Positions 17,530 through 27,412 of a stretch of DNA of 64,000 nucleotides are shown in pieces. The stretch is from Nissabacter sp. SGAir0207 (GTDB lineage Bacteria > Pseudomonadota > Gammaproteobacteria > Enterobacterales > Enterobacteriaceae), in NCBI RefSeq assembly GCF_005491205.1, contig NZ_CP028035.1:2790001-2854000 (forward strand), written 5' to 3'. Each line of letters opens with the position of its first letter. Within the stretch, counting starts at the first letter, position 1. The notes beneath the pieces were generated by a model. The model was given only the letters and a program-made list of their open reading frames with translations. It did no database searches and was not told the DNA's origin. A program made the position numbers and the translations under genes.

Positions 17530-18918
17530 TTACTTGCGGCGCCAGGTGGTGCCCTGCGGGCCATCCTCAAGGATGATGCCGAGCGCGGTCAGCTGGTCAC
17601 GCGCGGAGTCAGCCAGCGCCCACTCCTTGGTGGCGCGCGCGTCGTTGCGCTGTTTGATCAGCGCCTCAATCTGCGCCACGTCGTCTTCATCCGCTGCCTG
17701 CGCCCCACCCTGCAGGAACTGCTCCGGCTCCTGCGACAGCAGGCCCAGCACGCCCGCCAGAGTACGCAGCTCGGCAGCCAGTCCGTTGGCGGCCGCCGGG
17801 TTCTCACCCTTCAGGCGGTTCACCTCACGCGCCATGTCAAACAGCACGGAGTAGGCCTCTGGCGTATTGAAGTCATCATCCATCGCCTCTTTGAAGCGGG
17901 CGACAAAGACTTCGCCGCCAGCCGCGGTGGCGCTGGCATCGGTGCCGCGCAGCGCGGTGTAGAGGCGCTCCAGCGAGGTGCGCGCCTGTTTCAGGTTGTC
18001 TTCGCTGTAGTTGAGCTGGCTGCGGTAGTGACCAGACATCAGGAAGTAGCGCACGGTCTCGGCGTCGTAGTAGCCCAGCACGTCACGCACGGTGAAGAAG
18101 TTGTTGAGGGACTTCGACATCTTCTCGCGATCGACCATCACCATGCCAGAGTGCATCCAGTAGTTCACATAGGGGCCGTCGTGGGCGCAGGTGGACTGGG
18201 CAATCTCATTCTCATGGTGCGGGAACATCAGGTCAGAGCCGCCGCCGTGGATGTCAAAGTGGTGGCCGAGCTGCTTGCAGTTCATCGCCGAGCACTCGAT
18301 GTGCCAGCCGGGGCGGCCCTCGCCCCACGGTGAAGTCCAGCTCGGCTCGCCCGGCTTGGACATCTTCCACAGCACGAAGTCCATCGGGTTGCGCTTCACG
18401 TCAGCCACTTCGACGCGCGCGCCAGCCTGCAACTGATCCAGATCCTGGCGTGACAGCAAACCATACTGTGGGTCGCTGTCGACAGCGAACATCACATCGC
18501 CATTGGCGGCAACGTAGGCGTGGTCACGCGCCACCAGCTGCTCGACCAGCTCAATGATCTCAGCGATGTGGCGAGTGGCGCGCGGCTCCTCGTCTGGGCG
18601 CTGGATGTTCAGCGCATCAAAGTCGGCGTGCATCTCGGCGATCATGCGATCGGTCAGCGCATCGCTGCTCTCGCCGTTCTCATTGGCGCGTTTGATGATC
18701 TTGTCGTCAATGTCGGTGATATTGCGCACATACTTCAACTTGTAGCCGCTGTAGCGCAGGTAACGCGCCACCACGTCAAAGGCGGCGAAGGTGCGGCCGT
18801 GGCCAATGTGACACAGGTCGTAAACGGTAATCCCACACACGTACATGCCAACATGGCCGGCATGGATAGGCTTGAATTCCTCTTTTTGGCGACTCAGGGT
18901 GTTATATATCTTTAGCAT
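17530..18918 (-). CDS. cysS: Cysteine-tRNA ligase
   Basis: 462-residue class I aminoacyl-tRNA synthetase that charges tRNA-Cys, essential in the cytoplasm. [20 protein letters not shown] holds a zinc-ligand Cys and the HIGH signature. [12 protein letters not shown] and [15 protein letters not shown] add the other zinc ligands. KMSKS is the second ATP motif. Length agrees with E. coli CysS (461). The start is ATG 18918 (MLKIYNTL); an upstream 48-codon reading is open but has no family similarity. Confidence 0.97.
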   Translation of the reverse strand: MLKIYNTLSRQKEEFKPIHAGHVGMYVCGITVYDLCHIGHGRTFAAFDVVARYLRYSGYKLKYVRNITDIDDKIIKRANENGESSDALTDRMIAEMHADFDALNIQRPDEEPRATRHIAEIIELVEQLVARDHAYVAANGDVMFAVDSDPQYGLLSRQDLDQLQAGARVEVADVKRNPMDFVLWKMSKPGEPSWTSPWGEGRPGWHIECSAMNCKQLGHHFDIHGGGSDLMFPHHENEIAQSTCAHDGPYVNYWMHSGMVMVDREKMSKSLNNFFTVRDVLGYYDAETVRYFLMSGHYRSQLNYSEDNLKQARTSLERLYTALRGTDASATAAGGEVFVARFKEAMDDDFNTPEAYSVLFDMAREVNRLKGENPAAANGLAAELRTLAGVLGLLSQEPEQFLQGGAQAADEDDVAQIEALIKQRNDARATKEWALADSARDQLTALGIILEDGPQGTTWRRK

Positions 18919-19173
18919 CGGGTCATTCCGTGGTTTACATGTGTGGTTGGCAATAAAAAGGGGTAAAACGTCGAGATGGTTACCGCCGAAAGGCCTATTG
19001 AACCTTGAACGCCCGGTGTTTGCAACATCCCGCGCCCGGCCTCTGCATAAGCATATCAGCAAATTGGGCCACCGTGCCGGCTGCTGACTCCGCCCGCGGG
19101 TTTATGTTATAACAGCCCTCTATTGTGCCGCCGCCCGGCGGGGCACCTCTCCAATCAAGCAGGATGAATAATT

Positions 19174-19668
19174 ATGGTTACTTTCCACACCAATCACGGT
19201 GACATCGTCATCAATACCTTCGCCGACAAAGCGCCGGCCACCGTTGAAAACTTCCTGAACTACTGCCGTAAAGGCTTCTACGACAACACCATCTTCCACC
19301 GTGTTATCAACGGTTTCATGATCCAGGGCGGTGGTTTTGAGCCGGGCATGAAGCAGAAAGCCACCGACGCACCGGTGAAAAACGAAGCCAACAACGGGCT
19401 GAAAAACACCCGTGGCACCCTGGCGATGGCGCGTACCAACGATCCGCACTCCGCGACTGCCCAGTTCTTCATCAACGTGGTGGACAACGACTTCCTGAAC
19501 TTCCGCGCGGAAAACTCTCAGGGTTGGGGCTACTGCGTGTTTGCCGAAGTGGTTGAGGGCATGGACGTGGTTGACAAGATCAAGGGCGTCTCCACTGGTC
19601 GCAGCGGTATGCACCAGGACGTGCCGAAAGAAGATGTGGTGATCACCAGCGTGACCGTCGGCGAGTAA
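19174..19668 (+). CDS. ppiB: Peptidyl-prolyl cis-trans isomerase B (cytoplasmic cyclophilin)
   Basis: 164-residue cyclophilin that speeds proline isomerisation during protein folding in the cytoplasm; no signal peptide is present. The catalytic Arg region is [14 protein letters not shown], followed by [19 protein letters not shown], the usual cyclophilin core. AGGATG lies upstream of ATG 19174. It is divergent from cysS and is followed 15 bp later by lpxH, as in E. coli. Confidence 0.97.
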   Translation: MVTFHTNHGDIVINTFADKAPATVENFLNYCRKGFYDNTIFHRVINGFMIQGGGFEPGMKQKATDAPVKNEANNGLKNTRGTLAMARTNDPHSATAQFFINVVDNDFLNFRAENSQGWGYCVFAEVVEGMDVVDKIKGVSTGRSGMHQDVPKEDVVITSVTVGE

Positions 19669-19683
19669 GGCCACCAAGACGGC

Positions 19684-20406
19684 ATGACCACGCTTTTTAT
19701 CGCTGATCTGCATCTCTGCGAACAGGAACCGGCAATCACTGCCGGTTTTCTGCGTTTTCTGGCCGGTGAAGCGCGCCGTGCGGACGCACTCTACATTTTG
19801 GGTGACCTGTTCGAGGCGTGGATTGGCGATGACGATCCGCAGCCGCTGCATACCCAGGTGGCGCAGGCGTTGCAGGCGCTCACGGCGCACGGGGTGCCCT
19901 GCTACTTTATCCACGGCAACCGGGATTTTCTGGTCGGTAAGCGCTTTGCCCGCGCCAGCGGCATGACGCTGCTGCCAGAGGAGCAGGTGCTGGACCTTTA
20001 TGGCCGCCGGCTGCTGGTGATGCACGGCGATACGCTCTGCACCGACGACGAAGGCTACCAGCGCTTTCGCAAAAAGGTACGCAACCCACTGATTCAGCGC
20101 ATCTTCCTCAGCCTGCCGTTACGTTGGCGGCTCAAGATTGCCAGCAAGATGCGCGCGGACAGCCAACAGGCCAACCAGAGCAAATCGATGGCGATCATGG
20201 ACGTCAATCCGCAGGCGGTGGCCGCTGTGATGCAGCGCCATCAGGTGAACTGGCTGATCCACGGCCATACTCACCGCCCGGCCATCCATACGCTGGCCCT
20301 GCCGACGGGCGAGGCACACCGCGCGGTGCTGGGTGCCTGGCACCATGAGGGCTGGATGATCGCCGTGACGCCGCAGGGCGTGGATCTCTCCCGCTTCCCC
20401 TTCTGA
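19684..20406 (+). CDS. lpxH: UDP-2,3-diacylglucosamine diphosphatase (lipid A synthesis)
   Basis: 240-residue calcineurin-like metallophosphoesterase that cleaves UDP-2,3-diacylglucosamine to lipid X and UMP at the inner face of the cytoplasmic membrane. The metal-binding motifs are in order: DLHL (residues 8-11), [26 protein letters not shown] and HGHTHRP. All ligands are present. It follows ppiB and ends two bases before the convergent miaE. Confidence 0.96.
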   Translation: MTTLFIADLHLCEQEPAITAGFLRFLAGEARRADALYILGDLFEAWIGDDDPQPLHTQVAQALQALTAHGVPCYFIHGNRDFLVGKRFARASGMTLLPEEQVLDLYGRRLLVMHGDTLCTDDEGYQRFRKKVRNPLIQRIFLSLPLRWRLKIASKMRADSQQANQSKSMAIMDVNPQAVAAVMQRHQVNWLIHGHTHRPAIHTLALPTGEAHRAVLGAWHHEGWMIAVTPQGVDLSRFPF

Positions 20407-20408
20407 TT

Positions 20409-21020
20409 TTACGCTGGCACCCCACTGTGGAAGCGGAACTGCTCATCCGGCGAGAGGATCAGCTCTGCTTCAATCCTGCCCAGCTCCTCCACCCGATCGC
20501 TGATGTCCGTACCGGCATACTGTTGGGCGAGTGACAGATAGTCCTGATAGTGGCGCGCCTCTGAGCGCAGCAACGAGACGTAGAAGCGGCGTAGTTCATC
20601 ATCAAGGTGCGGCGCGATGGCGGCGAAACGCTCGCAGGAGCGTGCCTCAATGTAGGCACCGATGATCAACCGATCCACCAGCAGCCCCAGCTCATCCTGA
20701 TGGCGCACATGTTTCAGCAAGCCATTGGCATAGCGCGACGGCGACAGCATCACATAGGCCACATTGCGCCGCGTCATGATCTCCACCACCTGCTCGAAGT
20801 GGTGCAACTCCTCACGCGCCAGCCGGGCGGCGCAGATCAGCAGCTCGGTGCGATCCAAGTAGCGCGTCATCAAAGACATCGCCGAGGCGGCGGCCTTCTT
20901 TTCACAGTTGGCGTGGTCGATCAGCAGAATATCTTGCTGGGTGAGCGCCACGTCAATCCAGCGGGCCGGAGTGGCGCAGTGCAGGAACTCCTGAATCGGT
21001 GCCAGCAGGGACTCCATCAT
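20409..21020 (-). CDS. miaE: tRNA 2-methylthio-N6-isopentenyladenosine-37 hydroxylase
   Basis: 203-residue non-heme diiron monooxygenase that turns ms2i6A37 into ms2io6A37 in tRNAs reading UNN codons, using O2. The ferritin-like four-helix ligand set is seen: Glu in CEKKAA, the EELHHFE block (E-x-x-H), Glu in IEARSCERF and the SEARHYQDY block (E-x-x-H). MiaE is known from Salmonella and many enterobacteria but is absent from E. coli K-12. AGGA precedes the tandem ATGs. It sits divergent from purE and tail to tail with lpxH. Confidence 0.93.
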   Translation of the reverse strand: MMESLLAPIQEFLHCATPARWIDVALTQQDILLIDHANCEKKAAASAMSLMTRYLDRTELLICAARLAREELHHFEQVVEIMTRRNVAYVMLSPSRYANGLLKHVRHQDELGLLVDRLIIGAYIEARSCERFAAIAPHLDDELRRFYVSLLRSEARHYQDYLSLAQQYAGTDISDRVEELGRIEAELILSPDEQFRFHSGVPA

Positions 21021-21093
21021 AATCGTTGTCCTATTAGGGTCATTTTGCGGCCATTATACAAATTACCCCCGATTTTCGCAGCCTGCCAGCGCT

Positions 21094-21131
21094 ACGCAAC
21101 CGTTTTCCTTGCCCGCAGGCCATGCTATGAT
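21094..21131 (+). promoter_or_regulatory. PurR operator and promoter of purEK
   Basis: ACGCAACCGTTTTCCT (21094-21109) is one base off the PurR consensus ACGCAAACGTTTTCNT, and a purE operator in this place is known in E. coli. It overlaps the likely -35 (TTTTCC, 21103-21108). Seventeen bases later is a -10-like TATGAT (21126-21131). Purine-replete PurR-hypoxanthine/guanine is expected to block transcription. Confidence 0.88.
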
Positions 21132-21197
21132 TTGCGCCCTCTCCGCCAGAAACAACCGCTCTGGCGACGCTTGCATATTCACAGGAGCACTACAGGC

Positions 21198-21707
21198 ATG
21201 TCATCCAACCTTTCCCCGGCAAAGATCGCCATCGTCATGGGGTCCAAGAGTGACTGGGCCACCATGCAGTTTGCCGCTGAAATCCTCACCACGCTGAATG
21301 TCGCCTTCCACGTTGAGGTGGTCTCTGCCCACCGCACCCCCGATAAGCTGTTCAGCTTTGCTGAGCAGGCGGCGGGCAATGGCATTGATGTGATCATTGC
21401 TGGCGCGGGCGGCGCGGCGCACCTGCCGGGAATGCTGGCAGCGAAGACGCTAGTGCCGGTGCTGGGCGTGCCGGTGCAGAGCGCGGCACTGAGTGGCGTG
21501 GACAGCCTGTACTCCATCGTGCAGATGCCGCGCGGCATCCCGGTTGGGACGCTGGCGATTGGCAAGGCGGGCGCGGCAAACGCGGCGCTGCTGGCGGCGC
21601 AGATTGTGGCGCTGCACGATGCCGAACTGGCCAGCCGTCTGGCGGCCTGGCGTCAGGCGCAGACGGACGAGGTGCTCAACCATCCCGATCCGCGGGAGGA
21701 GGCATGA
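21198..21707 (+). CDS. purE: N5-carboxyaminoimidazole ribonucleotide mutase
   Basis: 169-residue class I PurE that moves the carboxyl of N5-CAIR to give CAIR in de novo purine synthesis. [17 protein letters not shown] (with the catalytic His) and [12 protein letters not shown] are the family motifs. The reading frame is open far upstream, but ATG 21198 ([15 protein letters not shown]) has AGGAGC and lies downstream of the PurR promoter. It overlaps purK by four bases. Confidence 0.97.
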   Translation: MSSNLSPAKIAIVMGSKSDWATMQFAAEILTTLNVAFHVEVVSAHRTPDKLFSFAEQAAGNGIDVIIAGAGGAAHLPGMLAAKTLVPVLGVPVQSAALSGVDSLYSIVQMPRGIPVGTLAIGKAGAANAALLAAQIVALHDAELASRLAAWRQAQTDEVLNHPDPREEA

Positions 21708-22768
21708 AGCCGGTTTGCGTACTGGGCAACGGCCAGCTTGGCCGGATGCTGCGTCAGGCGGGCGAGCCGCTGGGGATCGCCGTCTACCCGGTTGGGCTGG
21801 ATGCCGAGCCAGAGGCGGTGCCGTTCCAACAGAGCGTGATCACTGCTGAAATTGAGCGCTGGCCGGAGACCGCCCTCACCCGCCAGCTCGCCGATCACCC
21901 GGCGTTCGTCAACCGTGACATCTTCCCGCGGCTGGCTGACCGCCTGACGCAGAAGCAGCTGCTGGACCAACTTGGGCTGGCGACCGCGCCGTGGCAACTG
22001 CTGGCGGCCGCCGAGGAGTGGCCGCAGGTGTTCAGCACGCTGGGCGATCTGGCGATCGTCAAGCGCCGCGTCGGTGGCTATGATGGCCGCGGCCAGTGGC
22101 GCCTGCGTCCCGGCGAGGAGCCGAGCCTGCCTGCGGAGTGCTACGGCGAGTGCATCGTTGAGCAGGGCATCGCCTTCTCCGGCGAAGTCTCGCTGGTGGG
22201 CGCGCGTGGCCACGACGGCACCATGGTGTTCTACCCGCTAACCCACAACCTGCACGAAGAGGGCATCCTGCGCACCAGCGTCGCCCTGCCCGCGCCAGAC
22301 GCCGCGCTGCAACAGCAAGCGGAGTCGATGCTGTCGGCGATCATGCAGGAGCTGGGCTACGTCGGCGTGATGGCGATGGAGTGCTTCGTGGTGGAACAGG
22401 GGCTGCTGATCAACGAATTGGCCCCGCGCGTCCACAACAGCGGCCACTGGACGCAGAATGGTGCCTCCATCAGCCAGTTCGAGCTGCACCTGCGCGCCAT
22501 CCTTGGCCTGCCGCTGCCGCAGCCGGTGGTGAGCGCCCCCGCCGTGATGGTCAATCTGATCGGCACCGACGTTAATCTGGCGTGGCTTGGCCTGCCGCTG
22601 GTCAACCTGCACTGGTATGAGAAAGAGGTGCGGCCGGGCCGCAAGGTGGGCCACCTCAACCTCAGCGACCCGGATCGCGACGCCCTGCGCCAGACGCTGG
22701 CGGCGCTGGTGCCGCTGCTGCCGCCAGAGTACCAGAGCGGCATCAGCTGGGCGCAGGCCACCTTGTAG
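21704..22768 (+). CDS. purK: N5-carboxyaminoimidazole ribonucleotide synthase
   Basis: 354-residue ATP-grasp enzyme joining bicarbonate to AIR with ATP to give N5-CAIR, the substrate of PurE. The start carries [13 protein letters not shown]; the ATP-grasp region has [29 protein letters not shown] and the metal site [18 protein letters not shown] overlap with purE indicates coupled translation and equal output of the two enzymes. Confidence 0.97.
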   Translation: MKPVCVLGNGQLGRMLRQAGEPLGIAVYPVGLDAEPEAVPFQQSVITAEIERWPETALTRQLADHPAFVNRDIFPRLADRLTQKQLLDQLGLATAPWQLLAAAEEWPQVFSTLGDLAIVKRRVGGYDGRGQWRLRPGEEPSLPAECYGECIVEQGIAFSGEVSLVGARGHDGTMVFYPLTHNLHEEGILRTSVALPAPDAALQQQAESMLSAIMQELGYVGVMAMECFVVEQGLLINELAPRVHNSGHWTQNGASISQFELHLRAILGLPLPQPVVSAPAVMVNLIGTDVNLAWLGLPLVNLHWYEKEVRPGRKVGHLNLSDPDRDALRQTLAALVPLLPPEYQSGISWAQATL

Positions 22769-22777
22769 CCCATAAAA

Positions 22778-22806
22778 AACCCCAGCCAGGCTGGGGTTCT
22801 TTTTTG
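22778..22806. terminator. Terminator between purK and ybbP
   Basis: AACCCCAG-CCAGG-CTGGGGTT flanked by an A run and a run of T (TTCTTTTTT), bidirectional for convergent purK and ybbP. Confidence 0.9.
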
Positions 22807-22807
22807 G

Positions 22808-25240
22808 CTAGCCTTCGTAATGTCGGAACAGCGCTCGTCCACGCAACAGCCGCACGCCTAGCCAGCCCCCGCACAGTGACAGCAGCAGCGCGCTTAGCAG
22901 CGGCAGCAGCCACCACAGCATCAGGTTCGACTCCCACGGGAAGTCAAACACCCGCGTCTGCAACAGCCACAGCGCCGCCTCTGCCCCGACCACCGCCGCC
23001 ACGCCGGCTACCAGCCCGAGCACCGCGAACTCACACCACAGGGTGCCGCGCAGCAGCCGTTTGCCCGCGCCAAGGGTGCGATAGACCACCAGCTCCTGCC
23101 GACGCTGGCGCATCCCCACCTGGATTTGGGCCAGCAACAGCAGCGTGCCGCAGATCATCACCAGTACCACCATCACCTCCAGCGCGCGGCTGACCTGCGC
23201 CAGCACCTGCCCTACCTGTTTGATGATCGCGCCGACATCCAGCAGGCTAAGGGTCGGGAACTGGCGGTTAAGCTGCGACACCATGCGGCTGTCGCCCTGA
23301 TAGCGGAAGCTGGTCAGCCAGGTCTGCGGCTGGCTGTCCAGCGCGCCCGGCGGGAAGATGAAGTAGAAGTTGGGTCGCAGGCTCTCCCAGTCCACCTTGC
23401 GCACGCTGCTGATGGTGGCAGAGAACTCCTGAGTGTCGCCGCTGAAGGTCAGCCGGTCACCCACTCCCAGTCCCAAGCGCTCCGCGATGCCCTGCTCAAT
23501 CGACACTTCATCCGCTTTCGGCGGCCACTGGCCCGCCACTAGCGGATTGTGGGGCGGCAGTTCCGCCTGCCAGGTCAGGTTGAGTTCGCGGTTGACCGCC
23601 TCGCCGCCCGGATCGCTCTCCTTCACCCGCTCGGTCGCCACCTGCTGGTTAATCTTGCTCAGCCGCACCCGCACCACCGGATAGAAGGTGGAGGGCGTCA
23701 CCTGATGCGCTTGCAGGAATGCCTTCACCTGCGGCACCTGCTCCTGCGTCATGTTGAGCAGGAAGTAGTTGGGACTTTCGGGCGGCAGTTGCTGCTGCCA
23801 GCGGTCGAGCAGGTCACCGCGCATCACCAGCAGCAAGGCCAGCAGCATAAATGACATCGAGAAGGCCGCGAGCTGGCTGAGCGTCACCCACGGCTGGCGC
23901 AGCAGGCGGTTGACCGCCAGCCGCAGCGCCAGTTGCCGTAGCGTCAGGCGGCGCAACAGCAGCAGGCCGCCCCAGCCAATCAGGCCGAGCAGCAGCGCCA
24001 GCACCAGAATGCCAGCCAGCAGCGACCAGAGCAGTTGGCTGCCGCCCACCAGTAGCGCCAGCATCCCGACCACTAGCAAGAGAATCGCTGGTAGGTAGTA
24101 TTTGAGCGGCCAGACGGCGGCCACCGCGTCACGGCGCAGTACGCGCAGCGGCTGGGTTGCCAGCAGCTGGCGGTAGGGGCGCAGCCCCACCAGTAGCGAG
24201 ATCAGCACCAGCGCGCCGAGCGCCCAGATCCACGGCCACAGCCCGGCCGGTGGCAGGGCGGCGGGCAGCACCGGTGCCAGCGCGCGCAGTAGCGCCAGTT
24301 CAAACAGCTTGCCGATGGCGCTACCGGCCACCGCCGCCAGCAGCAGCACCGACAGCCATTGGCCGACAATCAGCCGCTGCAACGCGCGCCGACCCGCGCC
24401 GAGCGTCTTCAGCACCGCCACCAGATCGTAGCGGCTGCGGCAGTAGTGGCCCATCGCCACCGCCACCGCCGACACCGAGAGCAGCAGCGTCAGCAACGCC
24501 GACAGCAGTAGGAATTGCTGGGAGCGTTGCAGCGACTTGCTGAGCGGGCCGCCCGACTCCTCCAGCCCATACCAGCGCTGGTCGGGCGTCAGTTGCGGCG
24601 TCAGGCTGTCGCCAAAGCGCGCCAGATCCGCTGGCTTCCCAGCGAACAGGTAGCGGTAGGTGAGGCGGCTGCCGGGCTGGATCGCCCCGGTCTTCGCCAC
24701 GTCACTGATGTCCATGATCAGGCGCGGCGCCATCTGGAACGGGTTGAAGCCAGCGTCCGGCTCCTGCACCACCACCCCAGCGATGCGCAGCGTGGTGTCG
24801 CCCACATCCAGATTATCCCCGACGCGTTTGTCGAGCAGCGCCAGCAGCCGCGGCGCCACCAGCACCTGACCGGGCGCGACGCGCTGCCCCGGCGGATCGG
24901 TTTGCAGTTCGCCATAGAGTGGGTAGGCGCGGTCGGTGGCCTTCACCGACGCCAGTTGCGGCCGGTCACCGGCATAGGCCATGGTCATGAAGGAGAGCTG
25001 CTGGCTGACCGTCAGCCCTTGCTGGCGGGCCTCCAGCAGCCACCCCTCCGGCACCGGGTGGGCGCTGCGCAATACCCGGTCAGCGGCGAGGAAGTCGCGG
25101 CTCTGCTGGCTCAGTCCCTTCTCCATGCGGTCACTGAGGGTGCCGAGCGCCAGCACACAGGCCACCGCCAGCGTCAGCGCCAGCCAGACAATCAGCAGCG
25201 AGGGGGAGCGCCACTCGCGCCAGAACCAGCGGGCAATCAT
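22808..25240 (-). CDS. ybbP: ABC transporter permease YbbP (FtsX/MacB-like)
   Basis: 810-residue inner-membrane permease with the N-terminal MIARWFWREWRSPSLL exactly as E. coli YbbP. Hydrophobic segments cluster at residues ~15-40, 250-430 (several) and 690-800, separated by two large periplasmic domains: the type VII ABC/FtsX layout used for extraction or mechanotransmission rather than import. I start at ATG 25240, overlapping the ybbA stop by 3 bases, instead of 25252. Its partner is YbbA, and with TesA this is a conserved three-gene set. The cargo is not known. Confidence 0.93.
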   Translation of the reverse strand: MIARWFWREWRSPSLLIVWLALTLAVACVLALGTLSDRMEKGLSQQSRDFLAADRVLRSAHPVPEGWLLEARQQGLTVSQQLSFMTMAYAGDRPQLASVKATDRAYPLYGELQTDPPGQRVAPGQVLVAPRLLALLDKRVGDNLDVGDTTLRIAGVVVQEPDAGFNPFQMAPRLIMDISDVAKTGAIQPGSRLTYRYLFAGKPADLARFGDSLTPQLTPDQRWYGLEESGGPLSKSLQRSQQFLLLSALLTLLLSVSAVAVAMGHYCRSRYDLVAVLKTLGAGRRALQRLIVGQWLSVLLLAAVAGSAIGKLFELALLRALAPVLPAALPPAGLWPWIWALGALVLISLLVGLRPYRQLLATQPLRVLRRDAVAAVWPLKYYLPAILLLVVGMLALLVGGSQLLWSLLAGILVLALLLGLIGWGGLLLLRRLTLRQLALRLAVNRLLRQPWVTLSQLAAFSMSFMLLALLLVMRGDLLDRWQQQLPPESPNYFLLNMTQEQVPQVKAFLQAHQVTPSTFYPVVRVRLSKINQQVATERVKESDPGGEAVNRELNLTWQAELPPHNPLVAGQWPPKADEVSIEQGIAERLGLGVGDRLTFSGDTQEFSATISSVRKVDWESLRPNFYFIFPPGALDSQPQTWLTSFRYQGDSRMVSQLNRQFPTLSLLDVGAIIKQVGQVLAQVSRALEVMVVLVMICGTLLLLAQIQVGMRQRRQELVVYRTLGAGKRLLRGTLWCEFAVLGLVAGVAAVVGAEAALWLLQTRVFDFPWESNLMLWWLLPLLSALLLSLCGGWLGVRLLRGRALFRHYEG

Positions 25241-25923
25241 GCCTCCTCCCACAATTTGCCGTCGCGCAGCCGCAGCCGGCGCTGGCAGCGCGCGGCCAGT
25301 TCGTTGTCGTGGGTCACCAGAATCAGGGTGGTGGCGTAGTCGCGATTGAGGGAGAAGAGTTGGTCGGCGATGCGATCGCCGGTCTGGCGGTCGAGGTTGC
25401 CGGTCGGCTCATCCGCGAACAGCACTTTCGGGTGGCCGATAAAGGCGCGCGCCAGCGCCACCCGCTGCTGCTCACCGCCGGAGAGCTGCGCTGGCAAGTG
25501 GGTCAGGCGCTGCCCCAGTCCCAGCTGCGCCAGCAGCTGGGCTGCCTGCTCACGGCTCTGCTTCTCGCTGTCGCCCCGCAACAGCGCCGGCAGTTGGACG
25601 TTCTCCAGCGCATTTAGCGTTGGCACCAGCATAAAGGACTGGAACACGAACCCGACGTTCTGCGCCCGCAGCGCCGCCCTTCCCTCCTCATCCAGGCTGC
25701 CGAGCGAGTGGCCGAGCAGCCGCACGTCCCCCTCGCTGCCATCATCCAGCCCGGCGAGGATGCCGAGCAGCGTGGACTTGCCGGAGCCGGACTCGCCAAT
25801 CAGCGCCAGGGTCTGCGCGGGTTTGACAAGCAGGTCAACTCCGGTGAGGATGGAAAGCCTGTGCTCACCCTGACCGACGTGCTTACTAAGATGATGAACT
25901 TCAAGAACGTTTTCCGCTGGCAT
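25237..25923 (-). CDS. ybbA: ABC transporter ATP-binding protein YbbA
   Basis: 228-residue cytoplasmic ATPase of the LolD/MacB class. Walker A GESGSGKST, the Q loop FVFQSFML, the ABC signature LSGGEQQRVA, Walker B VLFADEPTGNLD and the switch His in VTHDNE are all present. It drives YbbP. The start codon at 25923 lies 33 bases inside the divergent tesA gene, so the two 5' coding ends overlap head to head. E. coli shows the same arrangement. Confidence 0.95.
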   Translation of the reverse strand: MPAENVLEVHHLSKHVGQGEHRLSILTGVDLLVKPAQTLALIGESGSGKSTLLGILAGLDDGSEGDVRLLGHSLGSLDEEGRAALRAQNVGFVFQSFMLVPTLNALENVQLPALLRGDSEKQSREQAAQLLAQLGLGQRLTHLPAQLSGGEQQRVALARAFIGHPKVLFADEPTGNLDRQTGDRIADQLFSLNRDYATTLILVTHDNELAARCQRRLRLRDGKLWEEA

Positions 25924-26529
25924 CTGCCCTTCCTTTTGCTGTTGGGATTGTTCAGCCTGCGCGCTGCCGCGGCTGATACCCTGTTGATTTTAGGCGATAG
26001 TTTAAGCGCCGGTTACCGGATGCCGGTTGCCAACGCCTGGCCGACGCTGCTGGCCGACAACTGGCGGCAGTCCCCCTCCGCGCCACGGCTGGTCAATGCC
26101 AGCATCAGCGGCAATACCGCGGCGCAGGGGCTGGCGCGCCTGCCGGCCCTGCTAAAACAGCATCAACCCCGTTGGGTGCTGATTGAGTTGGGCGCCAACG
26201 ATGGACTGCGCGGCTTTGCGCCGCAGGACATCCAGCAAACCCTGAGCAGAATCATTGAGTTGGTGAAACAGGCGGACGCCCAGCCGTTGCTGATGCAAAT
26301 CCGTTTGCCGCCCAACTATGGGCATCGCTACGGCGACGCGTTTTACAATATCTACCCGGCGCTGGCGGCGCAGTATGAAGTGCCGCTGTTGCCGTTCTTT
26401 ATGGAGCAGGTGGCAATCAAGCCGCAATGGATGCAGGACGACGGCCTGCATCCCAACCGGGACGCCCAGCCGTTTATCGCGGACTGGATGGCAGAGCGTC
26501 TCGCCCCTTTAGTAAATCATGCGTCTTAA
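25891..26529 (+). CDS. tesA: Multifunctional acyl-CoA thioesterase I / protease I / lysophospholipase L1
   Basis: 212-residue periplasmic SGNH hydrolase. The signal peptide MMNFKNVFRWHLPFLLLLGL ends around SLRAAA-A. The catalytic serine is in GDSLSAGY (block I), followed by Gly in the SGNTAAQG region, Asn in LGANDGLRG (block III) and Asp/His in DDGLHPN (block V). It hydrolyses fatty acyl thioesters and lysophospholipids. Start 25891 reproduces the E. coli N-terminus; the upstream open frame is antisense to ybbA. Confidence 0.96.
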   Translation: MMNFKNVFRWHLPFLLLLGLFSLRAAAADTLLILGDSLSAGYRMPVANAWPTLLADNWRQSPSAPRLVNASISGNTAAQGLARLPALLKQHQPRWVLIELGANDGLRGFAPQDIQQTLSRIIELVKQADAQPLLMQIRLPPNYGHRYGDAFYNIYPALAAQYEVPLLPFFMEQVAIKPQWMQDDGLHPNRDAQPFIADWMAERLAPLVNHAS

Positions 26530-26557
26530 GAAATAGGGAAAGTGGACAGGTAAAGTT

Positions 26558-27334
26558 ATGCAAAAAGCGGTATTGATTACCGGCTGCTCCAGCGGGATTG
26601 GCCTGATTGCCGCGCAGGACTTGCGCAACCGCGGCTACCGGGTGCTGGCCGCCTGCCGCCGTCTGGAGGATGTCGGCAACCTGCGCGAGCTAGGGTTTGA
26701 GAGCCTGGCGCTGGATCTGGATGACCCTGAAAGCGTCGAGCGCGCCGCTGATGAGGTGATCGCCCTGACCGGCAACCGGCTCTACGGCCTGTTCAACAAT
26801 GCCGGCTTTGGCGTCTATGGCCCGCTGCACACCCTGAGCCGTAGCCAGCTGGAGGGGCAGTTCGCCAGCAACCTATTTGGCGTCCACCAACTGACCATGC
26901 GGCTATTGCCCGCGATGCTGGCGCACGGCGAGGGGCGCATCATCCAGACCAGTTCAGTGATGGGGCTAGTGAGCACGCCGGGCCGCGGCGCCTATGCCGC
27001 CAGCAAATATGCGCTGGAGGCGTGGTCTGACACCCTGCGCATGGAGCTGCACGGCACCGGCATCCAGGTCAGCCTGATTGAGCCGGGGCCGCTCAGCACT
27101 CACTTCACGCAGAACGTCAACCAGACGCAGAGCGACAAGCCGGTGAAAAATCCGGGCATCGCCGCACGTTTCACGCTGCCGCCAGAGGCGGTATTGCCTA
27201 AGTTGCGCCATGCTTTGGAGAGTCCCACCGCCCGCCTGCGCTACCCAGTGACGCTGGTGGCCCACGCGCTCAGCCTGCTGCGCCGGCTGCTGCCGGGGCG
27301 GGCGCTGGATTGGCTGCTGCGCGGGAAAAGTTAA
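26558..27334 (+). CDS. ybbO: SDR-family NADP-dependent aldehyde reductase YbbO
   Basis: 258-residue classical SDR: TGCSSGIG nucleotide loop (residues 8-15), NNAGFGVYG, a catalytic Ser in TSSVMG, and YAASKYALE with Tyr and Lys. It matches E. coli YbbO, which reduces medium-chain aldehydes with NADPH. It follows tesA by 28 bp, as in E. coli, and a link to lipid or fatty-aldehyde handling is plausible. Confidence 0.92.
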   Translation: MQKAVLITGCSSGIGLIAAQDLRNRGYRVLAACRRLEDVGNLRELGFESLALDLDDPESVERAADEVIALTGNRLYGLFNNAGFGVYGPLHTLSRSQLEGQFASNLFGVHQLTMRLLPAMLAHGEGRIIQTSSVMGLVSTPGRGAYAASKYALEAWSDTLRMELHGTGIQVSLIEPGPLSTHFTQNVNQTQSDKPVKNPGIAARFTLPPEAVLPKLRHALESPTARLRYPVTLVAHALSLLRRLLPGRALDWLLRGKS

Positions 27335-27412
27335 TCAGGATCCATCGGACCGGGGGGTTGAAGCGCGGCTGGCTGCCCCCATCTACCTTAGAAACGGATG
27401 AGAGAGAATGCC

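Noticed and set aside
20607..21707. Long open frame extending purE upstream by 197 codons
   Set aside because: The upstream part is antisense to miaE and crosses the purE promoter and PurR operator; purE itself starts at 21198 with a good ribosome-binding site.
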